From contig JACNJU010000086.1 of the NCBI GenBank assembly GCA_014382375.1, positions 23,877-87,876 on the forward strand: a stretch of 64,000 bases of DNA. Direction: 5' to 3'. The stretch is from Rhodospirillaceae bacterium (GTDB lineage: Bacteria; Pseudomonadota; Alphaproteobacteria; Rhodospirillales; JABHCV01). Position 1 is the stretch's first letter. The number at the start of each line of letters is the position of its first letter. The translations under genes were made by a program, and so were the position numbers. Shown piece by piece: positions 37,483 to 45,327 of the stretch. Under the pieces are notes generated by a model, which did no database searches, was not told where the DNA came from, and worked only from the letters and a program-made list of their open reading frames with translations.

Positions 37483-37746
37483 ATGGATCAAAGACTCATC
37501 GATTTGCTTTCTATAAAAGCATGGAAAAAGGCCGTAGAAATATGGTCTCAGATTCGAACTGAGTCTGGGACATGTGCTGATGATTGTGTTTTTGGGGGGG
37601 CAAAAAGCCCGATGAAATGTGCGCACTGCCTCGAGGGCCGGTTGCGAACTATATCCCTGTCGCGCCACTCAAAGAACGATAAAGAAGATCAATATCTGGA
37701 ATTTGCCCGCCAATTGAATGCGTGGTCCAGGAAGAAGTCAGATTGA
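37483..37746 (+). CDS. Possible small Cys-rich protein, 87 aa
   Basis: A weak call. The frame encodes an 87-aa soluble, charged protein with CADDC and CAHC motifs (residues about 30-60), which could bind a metal, and a helical C-terminal half ending in RQLNAWSRKKSD. Base composition is AT-richer than nearby genes. No clear ribosome-binding site precedes the ATG. It would be divergent from the LuxR gene across the lux-box-like dyad, and thus a candidate target of it. Without this ORF, the stretch 37319-37829 (511 bp) would contain only that dyad. Confidence 0.35.
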   Translation: MDQRLIDLLSIKAWKKAVEIWSQIRTESGTCADDCVFGGAKSPMKCAHCLEGRLRTISLSRHSKNDKEDQYLEFARQLNAWSRKKSD

Positions 37747-37829
37747 AGTCGGCCAAAAGGTGCCCCTTGATGGCGGAAAAGCCGAATTTTTGTTGACGCC
37801 GGAAGGCGCGCTCCCCCATACCTTGCCAG

Positions 37830-38723
37830 ATGAATAATAAACCAGAGGGTCTTTGGCGTATCGAAGTCGCCGCGACGGCGCAAAGCGTTAATGCTTTTGA
37901 AGAAGCCCTTGATCCGTTTTGTCAATCAATTTCCTGGTTCGCCACCGACAGCGAAGGTGAATGGCGCATCGAAGGCTTTACAGAATACAAGCCCGAAGGA
38001 GCTGCCCTGGCCGCAGCCATGAGCGTTGTCGCGGGTGAGTTTTCAATTGCCGTTCCCGAAGTGACGGTCATTCCGGTTTCTCCCCGCGACTGGGTTGCCG
38101 ACAGTTTGCGGATGTTCCCGCCGACTGATGCGGGTCGTTTTTTTATCTATGGCACCCATTACGATAGTGATCTTCCGGCGGCTCGTATTCCGATCTGTCT
38201 TAATCCCGGCCGGGCCTTCGGTTCAGGCGAACACGCCACGACCATGGGCTGCCTGCTGGCGCTCAGTGATCTTGTCGGGCGGCGAGGCGTTATCAATCCA
38301 CTGGACATGGGTTGTGGATCGGGCATTTTGTCGATCGCCATTGCCAAGGCGTGGCGGGTGTCTGTGCATGGCATGGATCTTGAAACCAACGCCGTTCTGG
38401 TGGCCCGCGAAAACAGCCACCGCAACGGTGTCGGGCCGCTGGTGCGGATTTCGCGTTCCAACGGCTATCACTCACCAGCGGTCAAGCAAAACGGGCCTTA
38501 CGACCTGATCGTCTCGAATATTCTCGCCAACCCGCTTTGCAAAATGGCCAAGGCCGTCGGCGCGACGTCCAGAAGTCGTGCACTGGGTGGCGGTATTGTC
38601 ATTCTTGGCGGCTTTTTGGAAATCGACGCCAATCGTGTTTACGCCGCCTACTATCGCCAGGGGTTCCGACTGATTAGATCTTATCATATCAAGGGCTGGC
38701 GAACCCTTGTTCTGAGGCGTTGA
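37830..38723 (+). CDS. prmA: Ribosomal protein L11 methyltransferase
   Basis: Methylates lysines and the N-terminus of ribosomal protein L11 using SAM. The 297-aa protein has a small N-terminal L11-recognition domain (about 1-70, beginning WRIEVAATAQSVNAFEEAL), a linker, and a class I methyltransferase. Motifs are PGRAFGSGEHATTMGCLLAL, LDMGCGSGILSIAIAK, and the active-site DLIVSNILANPL (an N-I-L-A variant of the NPPY class). The final GWRTLVLRR matches PrmA ends. It is transcribed alone, divergent from the LuxR gene. Confidence 0.93.
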   Translation: MNNKPEGLWRIEVAATAQSVNAFEEALDPFCQSISWFATDSEGEWRIEGFTEYKPEGAALAAAMSVVAGEFSIAVPEVTVIPVSPRDWVADSLRMFPPTDAGRFFIYGTHYDSDLPAARIPICLNPGRAFGSGEHATTMGCLLALSDLVGRRGVINPLDMGCGSGILSIAIAKAWRVSVHGMDLETNAVLVARENSHRNGVGPLVRISRSNGYHSPAVKQNGPYDLIVSNILANPLCKMAKAVGATSRSRALGGGIVILGGFLEIDANRVYAAYYRQGFRLIRSYHIKGWRTLVLRR

Positions 38724-38825
38724 GAAAACATTGTGTCGAAACGCCTGGCCGTTTCCTTTTTTACGGTTGGGCGCTAAAATGACTGACGGTTGCTTATCCT
38801 GTTCCCTAAAGGTGGCGCATAACCG

Positions 38826-40007
38826 ATGACCGAATTCAAGCGCGATCAATATCAGATTCTTTTCGAGCATTCAGCCGATGCCATGCTGATTATCGATCAT
38901 GAGAAATTCGTTGATTGCAATGATGCGGTCCTGAAGATGCTGGGATATGCGAACCGCGAGGAAATGCTTCAAACGCACCCCTCGCAGTTGTCCCCGTCCC
39001 ACCAACCCGATGGTCAACCTTCGTTCGAAAAAGCAAACAAGATGATATCCATTGCCCTGTCTTCGGGAAGCCACCGGTTTGTCTGGATTCACACCCGCGC
39101 AAATGGTGAAGACTTCCCGGTCGAGGTGTTGTTGACGGCGGTGCCGTTTCAGAAACGAAAACTTGTGCATGTGGTCTGGCGCGATATTTCCAAACGGCTT
39201 CGTCTTGAAGAAGAACTTGCCAATCACCGTGACCAGCTTCAACAACTGGTCGATGAACAAACCCGCGATCTTGTCGAGGCCCGGGACGCTGCAGAGGCGG
39301 CAACACGCGTCAAATCGCTTTTTCTGGGCTCCATGAGCCATGAATTACGGACACCGCTCAACGCTATTATCGGTTTTAGCGACGCCATGAAGAACCGGAT
39401 TTTCGGGGCTATCGATAATCCCAAGTACGAGGAATATGTCGATCTTATTTACGGGTCGGGCAAACATCTGCTGCAGCTCATTGATGACATCCTTGATGTG
39501 TCCGCTATCGAGGCCGGCGAGCTATCAGTTGATGAAGTCGCGGTCAACATAGAGGACATCATTTCGGCTTGTCAGAGCCTTGTTGAACAAAGGGCTGCCG
39601 CTGCTGGTATCAGTATCTACATAAAGGTCCCAAATGCCATTCCACCACTTTTTATTGATGAACGACGGATCAAGCAGATTTTCCTCAATTTGCTGACAAA
39701 CTCCATCAAGTTCACCCCGGAAGGCGGCTCTGTAACAATCGAAAGTGGTCTGAATGACAAGGGCGACCTGGTTATATCCGTTGCCGATACGGGCATTGGA
39801 ATGACCAGTGATGATATTTCCATCGCCCTGACCCAGTTTGGTCAGGTCGATCATAGTCTGATCAGGAAGAATGAAGGCACCGGCCTTGGCTTGCCGATAA
39901 CAAAGTCCCTGGTTGAAATGCACGATGGCAGCCTGGAAATCTCCAGCACTCCCGGCGAAGGGACAAAGGTGTCGCTGACCTTCCCCTCAACGCGTCTTCA
40001 TCAATAA
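38826..40007 (+). CDS. PAS-domain sensor histidine kinase
   Basis: A 393-aa kinase without a membrane segment, so probably cytoplasmic. A PAS domain (about 5-120: FEHSADAMLIIDHEKFVDCNDAVLKMLGY, in pieces) is followed by a short coiled coil (LANHRDQLQQLVDEQTRDL), the HisKA H-box FLGSMSHELRTPLNAIIGF with the phospho-acceptor His, and the HATPase domain: N-box FLNLLTNSIKFTPEG, G1 VADTGIGMT and G2 EGTGLGLPI. No response regulator lies next to it, so it is an orphan. The gene ends before a bidirectional terminator. Confidence 0.93.
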   Translation: MTEFKRDQYQILFEHSADAMLIIDHEKFVDCNDAVLKMLGYANREEMLQTHPSQLSPSHQPDGQPSFEKANKMISIALSSGSHRFVWIHTRANGEDFPVEVLLTAVPFQKRKLVHVVWRDISKRLRLEEELANHRDQLQQLVDEQTRDLVEARDAAEAATRVKSLFLGSMSHELRTPLNAIIGFSDAMKNRIFGAIDNPKYEEYVDLIYGSGKHLLQLIDDILDVSAIEAGELSVDEVAVNIEDIISACQSLVEQRAAAAGISIYIKVPNAIPPLFIDERRIKQIFLNLLTNSIKFTPEGGSVTIESGLNDKGDLVISVADTGIGMTSDDISIALTQFGQVDHSLIRKNEGTGLGLPITKSLVEMHDGSLEISSTPGEGTKVSLTFPSTRLHQ

Positions 40008-40090
40008 ATTGTTTTGGCCTGTGGTATAAATGGTGGGCACGCGCCAAGCCGCCTTGGCGGCTTGCTTTCATATGTTTCAGTCGTGTCCAC

Positions 40091-40123
40091 AAAAAAAAGC
40101 CCAAGCTTTAGGCTTGGGTTTTT
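40091..40123. terminator. Bidirectional terminator, kinase gene / tRNA-Val
   Basis: A CCCAAGC / GCTTGGG stem with loop TTTAG is flanked by eight A residues on the left and a run of six T on the right. It can terminate the plus-strand histidine kinase message and, read on the other strand, the tRNA-Val transcript just to its right. Confidence 0.85.
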
Positions 40124-40198
40124 TGGTGGGCACGACTGGGATTGAACCAGTGACCCCTCGCGTGTGAAGCGAGTGCTCTCCCGCTGAGCTACGCGCCC
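40124..40198 (-). tRNA. tRNA-Val (anticodon CAC)
   Basis: The minus strand folds as a full cloverleaf of 75 nt including an encoded CCA. The acceptor stem GGGCGCG pairs with CGTGCCC, the D-arm has GCTCAGCGGGAGAGC, the anticodon stem CTCGC/GCGAG encloses the loop TTCACAC (anticodon CAC, reading GUG), and the T-arm has CTGGTTCAATCCCAG. It has its own promoter and terminator. Confidence 0.97.
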
Positions 40199-40221
40199 TT
40201 AGATCCATCCAAGGAAGCCGA

Positions 40222-40251
40222 GATATACGGTCGCCGCGCGCTGATTGTCAA
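40222..40251 (-). promoter_or_regulatory. Promoter of tRNA-Val
   Basis: On the minus strand a perfect -35 TTGACA (40246-40251) is followed after 18 bp by TATATC (40222-40227), about 23 bp before the mature tRNA start. The -35 box overlaps the stop codon of gph, so the promoter is partly embedded in that coding end. Confidence 0.75.
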
Positions 40252-40934
40252 GCATCCGCAAAGGTGCTGATGGTTGTGGGCAAGTCGTCAAAATGATCGA
40301 TGATCAAATCACCTCCCAGGTTTTCCGCAGCCCCCTTGGTGTAACCGAAGCGACAAACAATAACCGGGATGCCAGCCCCTTTGGCGGCGTTTACGTCGTT
40401 TGCGTTGTCGCCGACCATGACCGCCTCCTCCGGCGCAAGGCCCAGTTTGTCCAGCGCCGCCAGCAAATGGCGAGGGTCGGGTTTTTTTATACCGGGCAGG
40501 GTATCGCCGCCGATGATCACGTCAAAGAAGTCCGAAAGGCCTAGCGGGCCAAGAATTTCCAGGGTCGCCACGTAAGGCTTGTTGGTGCAAACGGCGAGAG
40601 CATAGCCCTGACCCTGCAAGACCTTCAGGCAATCGATGGTGCCGGGAAAGGCTGTGGTCAAATCGGCGCAGTGGGGTTCATAAAATTCAAGGTAGCGCTT
40701 TGCCAAGGCTTCAAGGCCGCCCGCAGGCACAGGGTCACCGGTCGCTTCAAAAGCGCGTTCGACCAGCTTGGGGACGCCGTCACCGATCATATCTGTCAAT
40801 TCCTGGAGGCTGACCGGGCGGCGGTTCTCTTCTGCCAGCAGCTTGTTGGCGGCGCTGTGCAGGTCCGGTGCGCTGTCAATCAAGGTCCCATCCAGATCAA
40901 ACAGGATGGCTTTGAGCGGGCTCTTCATATTCAT
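40248..40934 (-). CDS. gph: Phosphoglycolate phosphatase
   Basis: A HAD-superfamily phosphatase that removes 2-phosphoglycolate formed by DNA repair or Rubisco oxygenation. The 228-aa protein has HAD motif I LFDLDGTLIDSAPDL, a helical cap with MIGDGVPKLVERAF, motif II AVCTNKP, motif III Lys in KKPDPRHLL, and motif IV MVGDNANDVNAA. The ATG at 40934 has CGGAG 8 bp upstream; the frame is open to 40979 without such a site. It is divergent from glmU with a 94-bp spacer. Confidence 0.92.
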   Translation of the reverse strand: MNMKSPLKAILFDLDGTLIDSAPDLHSAANKLLAEENRRPVSLQELTDMIGDGVPKLVERAFEATGDPVPAGGLEALAKRYLEFYEPHCADLTTAFPGTIDCLKVLQGQGYALAVCTNKPYVATLEILGPLGLSDFFDVIIGGDTLPGIKKPDPRHLLAALDKLGLAPEEAVMVGDNANDVNAAKGAGIPVIVCRFGYTKGAAENLGGDLIIDHFDDLPTTISTFADA

Positions 40935-41028
40935 TGTAAAACTCCGTAACAATCTTTGACTTGGCGGGATTCCCGCCATGTGGCAAGTTCCCCACCAAGG
41001 AAACGCTTTTTAGGGCAATTCTATCCTA

Positions 41029-42378
41029 ATGACCATGTCAAAAACCGCCGTTATCGTGCTGGCCGCAGGGCTTGGCACGCGCATGAAGTCAAAACTGCCA
41101 AAGGTTATGCACCCTTTGGCCGGGCGACCCATGATCAGCCACCTGATGGAAACTGTCGAGGGACTCGACCCTGAAAACGTCTGCGTCGTCGTCGGTGACT
41201 TCATGGATTCGGTGTCAGAGGCTGTATCCCCGTTCCCGACGGCGGTCCAGTCCGAACGCCTGGGCACGGCCCATGCGGTGTTGAGCGCACGAGAAATTAT
41301 CGGCGATTTTGATGGCGACGTGCTGGTGATCTTCGGGGCTGATCCTTTGATCACCCTGTCCACACTAGAGCAGCTTCTTGATGTGCGCAGCCAGGGTGCG
41401 GCCGTCGCGGTGCTCGGTTTCAGGCCCGATGATCCGGGACTGTACGGCCGCCTGATCGAAGATGAGAACGGTAACCTTGAGGCCATCGTCGAGGCCAAGG
41501 ACGCCACCGACGAGCAACTTGAAATTGATCTTTGTAATTCCGGAGTCATGGCCATTGACGGCAAGGTGCTATGGAGCCTGCTTGACCGGGTCGGCAACGA
41601 CAACGCCAAGGGCGAATATTATCTGACTGACATTATTGGCCTGGCCCGCGCCGACGGGCTGACCTGCGCCGTCTGGGAAGGCGATGCGGACGAACTGATC
41701 GGTATCGACAGCCGCGCCGATCTGGCCGAGGCCGAAGCTATATTGCAGGATCGTCTGCGTTTTGAAGCGATGGCCGGTGGCGTCACCATGACCGACCCGA
41801 CGACCGTATTCCTAAGCTACGACACGGTCATCGGGCCTGATGTTTCGATCGGGCCGAATGTTTTTTTCGGTTCGGGGGTCAGCATTGGCGAGGGCGCGAC
41901 CATTAACGCCTTTTGCCATCTTGAAGGGGCAATCGTTCACCCCGGGGCGAGCGTTGGGCCGTTCGCCAGATTGCGACCGGGGACAAATCTTGGCGAGGCG
42001 GCCAAGATTGGCAATTTTGTTGAAATCAAGAATGCGGTGATAGAACCCGCGGCCAAGATCTCGCACCTGTCCTACATCGGTGACGCGGAAGTCGGTGCCG
42101 GGGCCAACATCGGTGCTGGCACCATCACCTGCAATTACGATGGTTTTTTCAAATCGAAAACCGTGATTGGCAAGGGTGCGTTTATTGGCTCCAACACTGC
42201 CCTGGTGGCACCTGTCACAATTGGCGAGGGGGCCGTCGTCGGGGCTGGATCAACGCTCAGTAAAGACGTTGACGCCGACGCCCTTGGCCTTACCCGCGCC
42301 AGCTACCGGCAAGTCGATGGCTGGGCCAAGACCAACCGCGAGCGCAAAAGCGCCGAGAAGACAAAGAAGAATAAATAA
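41029..42378 (+). CDS. glmU: Bifunctional GlcNAc-1-P uridyltransferase / GlcN-1-P acetyltransferase
   Basis: Makes UDP-N-acetylglucosamine for peptidoglycan and lipopolysaccharide. The 449-aa protein has an N-terminal pyrophosphorylase domain (about 1-225: LAAGLGTRMKSKLPKVMHPLAG, GTAHAVLSA, GADPLI, EAKDATDEQ) and a C-terminal left-handed beta-helix of hexapeptide repeats (about 255-430) with the acetyl-transfer residues in YIGDAEVGAGANIGAGTITCNYDG (in two parts). Length matches the family. Its stop shares one base with the glmS start (TAATG), so the two hexosamine-pathway genes are coupled. An ATG two codons later (41035) is also possible. Confidence 0.97.
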   Translation: MTMSKTAVIVLAAGLGTRMKSKLPKVMHPLAGRPMISHLMETVEGLDPENVCVVVGDFMDSVSEAVSPFPTAVQSERLGTAHAVLSAREIIGDFDGDVLVIFGADPLITLSTLEQLLDVRSQGAAVAVLGFRPDDPGLYGRLIEDENGNLEAIVEAKDATDEQLEIDLCNSGVMAIDGKVLWSLLDRVGNDNAKGEYYLTDIIGLARADGLTCAVWEGDADELIGIDSRADLAEAEAILQDRLRFEAMAGGVTMTDPTTVFLSYDTVIGPDVSIGPNVFFGSGVSIGEGATINAFCHLEGAIVHPGASVGPFARLRPGTNLGEAAKIGNFVEIKNAVIEPAAKISHLSYIGDAEVGAGANIGAGTITCNYDGFFKSKTVIGKGAFIGSNTALVAPVTIGEGAVVGAGSTLSKDVDADALGLTRASYRQVDGWAKTNRERKSAEKTKKNK

Positions 42379-44201
42379 TGTGCGGCATTATCGGAATTAT
42401 CGGGAAAGGCGAAGCGGCACCGTTGCTGCTTGATGGTCTTAAACGACTGGAATACCGGGGTTATGATTCGGCCGGCATTGCGACTTTGAACGAGCACGGC
42501 ATTGAGCGCCGCCGCGCCGAAGGTAAACTGGTCAATCTTGCCGAGCGCCTGGGCGATGAACCATTAAGGGGAACGACCGGCATCGGCCATACCCGTTGGG
42601 CGACCCACGGTGTTCCGAATGAAGAAAACGCCCATCCCCATGCCACCGACAAAGTGGTGATTGTTCATAACGGCATCATCGAAAACTTTCAGGAACTCAA
42701 AGACGAGGTCATGGCGGGCGGCGCGGTGCTGGCGTCGGAAACCGATACGGAAGTCGTCGCCCACCTGATCACGGCCTATCTTGACGCTGGCGACAGCCCC
42801 AGGGAGGCCACGGCCAAGTCCCTGAAGCGGCTGCGCGGGGCGTTCTCGCTGGGCATCCTGTTTGCTGGCGAAGAAGATTTGATGATCGCGGCGCGGCGCG
42901 GAACCCCGCTGGCCATCGGTTTTGGTGAGGGCGAAATGTTTTTGGGTTCCGACGCCTTGGCCCTGGCCCAGCTAACCAAGAAGATCATGTATCTGGAAGA
43001 TGGCGACTGGGCAATCATAACCGCTGCCGGGGCAACGGTTTTTGATGAAGACGATCATGAAATTGAGCGCCCTGTGCGGCTTACGGAACTTTCGGGTGCG
43101 ACTGTCGGCAAAGGTGGCTATCGCCACTTCATGCTTAAGGAAATTTACGAACAACCGCAGGTCATTGGCGACACCCTGCATTCCTACGTCAATCCTGCCA
43201 GCCGGGAAGTGTCTCTGGGTGACATGGATATTGATCTTGCCGCCATCTCAAAGGTGACGATTATCGCTTGCGGGACGTCATTTTATGCCGCTATCGTTGC
43301 CAAGTATTGGATCGAAAGTCTGGTTCGGTTGCCCGTCGAGGTCGATGTTGCCTCTGAATTCCGTTACCGCGCCGCGGCCATGCCTGAGGACGGCTTGGCG
43401 TTGTTTATTTCCCAGTCGGGAGAAACTCTGGATACCTTGGCCGCGTTGCGTTATGCGCGCAGCCAGAACCAGAAAATCATGTCCATCGTCAACGTTCCCG
43501 AAAGCACCATTGCACGGGAATCCGACGCCGTGCTGCAAACCTACGCCGGGCCAGAAGTCGGCGTCGCCTCGACCAAGGCGTTTACCACCCAGCTGACGGT
43601 TCTGGCCTGTTTGACCATTGCCCTTGGCCGCGTCAGGGGAACCCTGGATCATAACAGCGCCGCCGATTTGACCGGTGCCCTGGCGGAGGTCCCGGCCCGG
43701 GCTGCGGAAGTGCTCAATCATGACGAGGCCTTGCGCGAACTGGCCCAGGAAATCGCCGAGGCTCGAGACGTTCTTTACCTTGGCCGCGGGGTCAGTTATC
43801 CGATCGCCCTGGAAGGTGCCTTAAAGCTGAAAGAGATTTCCTATATCCACGCTGAAGGTTACGCCGCCGGTGAAATGAAGCATGGCCCTATTGCCCTGAT
43901 TGACGACAACGTCCCGGTCATTGTCATCGCACCCAAAGACAACCTGTTTGAAAAGACCGCCTCAAACATGCAGGAAGTGATTGCCCGGGGCGGGCGGGTT
44001 ATCTTCATGAGTGACACCGAAGGGGTCAAGGATTTGGGTAAGCTTGCGGCGGCAACGGTTGCCTTGCCGGTCGTCGATCCCTTCGTCACGCCGATATTGT
44101 ATGCCATCCCGGTGCAGTTGTTGGCCTACCATACAGCCGTCATCAAGGGCACGGATGTGGATCAGCCGCGCAATCTGGCCAAGAGTGTCACCGTTGAGTG
44201 A
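42378..44201 (+). CDS. glmS: Glutamine-fructose-6-phosphate aminotransferase
   Basis: Makes glucosamine-6-phosphate from fructose-6-phosphate and glutamine, the first step to UDP-GlcNAc. At 607 aa it has the normal length. It starts MCGIIGIIG with Cys2 as the Ntn nucleophile, followed by LEYRGYDSAGIA, GHTRWATHG and VVIVHNGIIEN. The isomerase half holds two SIS domains (ACGTSFYAA, SQSGETLDTLAAL, GRGVSYPIALEGALKLKEISYIHAE in parts) and ends DQPRNLAKSVTVE. It overlaps glmU by one base, leaving no room for a glmS ribozyme. Confidence 0.98.
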   Translation: MCGIIGIIGKGEAAPLLLDGLKRLEYRGYDSAGIATLNEHGIERRRAEGKLVNLAERLGDEPLRGTTGIGHTRWATHGVPNEENAHPHATDKVVIVHNGIIENFQELKDEVMAGGAVLASETDTEVVAHLITAYLDAGDSPREATAKSLKRLRGAFSLGILFAGEEDLMIAARRGTPLAIGFGEGEMFLGSDALALAQLTKKIMYLEDGDWAIITAAGATVFDEDDHEIERPVRLTELSGATVGKGGYRHFMLKEIYEQPQVIGDTLHSYVNPASREVSLGDMDIDLAAISKVTIIACGTSFYAAIVAKYWIESLVRLPVEVDVASEFRYRAAAMPEDGLALFISQSGETLDTLAALRYARSQNQKIMSIVNVPESTIARESDAVLQTYAGPEVGVASTKAFTTQLTVLACLTIALGRVRGTLDHNSAADLTGALAEVPARAAEVLNHDEALRELAQEIAEARDVLYLGRGVSYPIALEGALKLKEISYIHAEGYAAGEMKHGPIALIDDNVPVIVIAPKDNLFEKTASNMQEVIARGGRVIFMSDTEGVKDLGKLAAATVALPVVDPFVTPILYAIPVQLLAYHTAVIKGTDVDQPRNLAKSVTVE

Positions 44202-44221
44202 AAATTTTTCACATCTCACGA

Positions 44222-44362
44222 CTATAGAGAAGATGCACAGTTCTGCTTCGCGATGTGCGAAATAATATCTGCGGCCCATGCACGGACGAGCGCAAAAAAT
44301 ATCACACGATAAATCTTGGTAATCCCATAAAGTGCGATTGCAGTTGCGAGAAGCTCGAGCAT
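44222..44362 (-). CDS. Possible 46-aa membrane microprotein
   Basis: A short open frame, ATG 44362 to TAG, encoding MLELLATAIALYGITKIY then RVIFFALVRAWAADII and a short tail ending NCASSL. The hydrophobic stretches with flanking charges would fit a small membrane protein. It lies 38 bp downstream of the membrane cytochrome c gene on the same strand, so it could be co-transcribed and act as a small partner. The ribosome-binding site is weak, and chance cannot be excluded. Confidence 0.3.
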   Translation of the reverse strand: MLELLATAIALYGITKIYRVIFFALVRAWAADIISHIAKQNCASSL

Positions 44363-44400
44363 ATTCTCAGGATTGCCAGAAGAATCCTCGAAGATAATTC

Positions 44401-44889
44401 CTAATTCACCTTCATGCGTTCGGACATTTGTGCGTGGCGCTTGCGGATGTCTTCTGGCCAGCGGCTTTTGATGTAGGCCAGCGAGGCCCAGATATCGCGA
44501 TCACTGAGGATGTCGCCGAATTCGGGCATGGCGCTGATGAACCCTTCGGGGGCATTTTTCTGGCCGCCGAATTTGGTAATTTCGAACAGCAGTTGATCCG
44601 GGTGGTGCCAGGTATGGCCGCTGGCGTCATGGGGCGGGGCGGGAAGCATGCCGTCTTCGGTCTTGGTTTGCCAGTCGGGCTGGCCCTGCAGGTCCTCGCC
44701 GTGACAGGTTCCGCACACCTCGTCATAAATAGTCGCCCCGTGCGCGACCAGTTCCGTATTGCCCGGATCAGCCCAGTCGATCACCTGGGGTTCTTCGCCG
44801 ACACGCAAGACATTGACGTAAGCGCTGCCGATGATGCCGAAAGCGACAATAATGACACCGATAATGATAATATTCGTTTTTCCGGCCAT
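44401..44889 (-). CDS. Membrane-anchored monohaem cytochrome c
   Basis: A 162-aa class I cytochrome c. An uncleaved N-terminal anchor (NIIIIGVIIVAFGIIGSAYV) is followed by a periplasmic haem domain with VCGTCH near residue 59 and a distal axial Met probably in ISAMPEFGDILSD near residue 121. A helix SDRDIWASLAYIKSRWP closes the fold, typical of soluble cytochrome c electron carriers. The middle has an unusual His-rich loop (PPHDASGHTWHHPDQ). It may carry electrons to a terminal oxidase, but no oxidase gene is near. Confidence 0.87.
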   Translation of the reverse strand: MAGKTNIIIIGVIIVAFGIIGSAYVNVLRVGEEPQVIDWADPGNTELVAHGATIYDEVCGTCHGEDLQGQPDWQTKTEDGMLPAPPHDASGHTWHHPDQLLFEITKFGGQKNAPEGFISAMPEFGDILSDRDIWASLAYIKSRWPEDIRKRHAQMSERMKVN

Positions 44890-44958
44890 GATCTTGAAGT
44901 TCCCTGAATGAAAGGGAATTCTCAGGCTTCCAGCAACGGTAAGGTCAAGGGTGTAAAA

Positions 44959-45174
44959 TTATTCCGGTGGCTTCCAGCCGCTTGAGTCTTTACAGCGGGT
45001 GCAGCGAATCAGGGTGAAAATCTGGTTCCAGTTGGCGTCCTTGGCCAGATAATCAAGCAGACAACGCAAGGCCTTGTCCTTACTTGGAAGGCCGTATTGG
45101 GTGGCCGCGTATTCCAGCATTCTTTCCGCGTCAGGCTGAATTTCAAAGGTTACCGATATTTTGTCTCCGGCCAT
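44959..45174 (-). CDS. Small ribbon-helix-helix-like protein, 71 aa
   Basis: The N-terminal half, KISVTFEIQPDAERMLEYAA then YGLPSKDKALRCLLDYLA, has the beta-strand/helix/helix pattern of ribbon-helix-helix DNA-binding proteins. The C-terminus carries a CTRC pair and ends WKPPE. It may bind DNA as a dimer, with the Cys pair holding metal or sensing redox, though neither is shown. The gene lies between the cytochrome c and the divergent gabD. I know no named family for it. Confidence 0.65.
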   Translation of the reverse strand: MAGDKISVTFEIQPDAERMLEYAATQYGLPSKDKALRCLLDYLAKDANWNQIFTLIRCTRCKDSSGWKPPE

Positions 45175-45327
45175 GGTTTGTCCTCCCCGGGTGGTTGATG
45201 GATCACTCTCACATCATATGGGGTGTCTGGGCTGGCAATCCAGCAATTCCGACTGGCGGAAAGGCGGTTCACTCCCCATATTCCACTGGCTATACTCCGG
45301 TTCCTCTTAAAACAAGCGAGATCACCC

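Noticed and set aside
42370..42390. glmS ribozyme upstream of glmS
   Set aside because: glmU and glmS overlap by one base, leaving no leader to hold a ribozyme.
44205..44230. Near-palindrome gtgaaaa/ttttcac after glmS as a terminator
   Set aside because: AT-only short stem without a GC core; unlikely to terminate efficiently.
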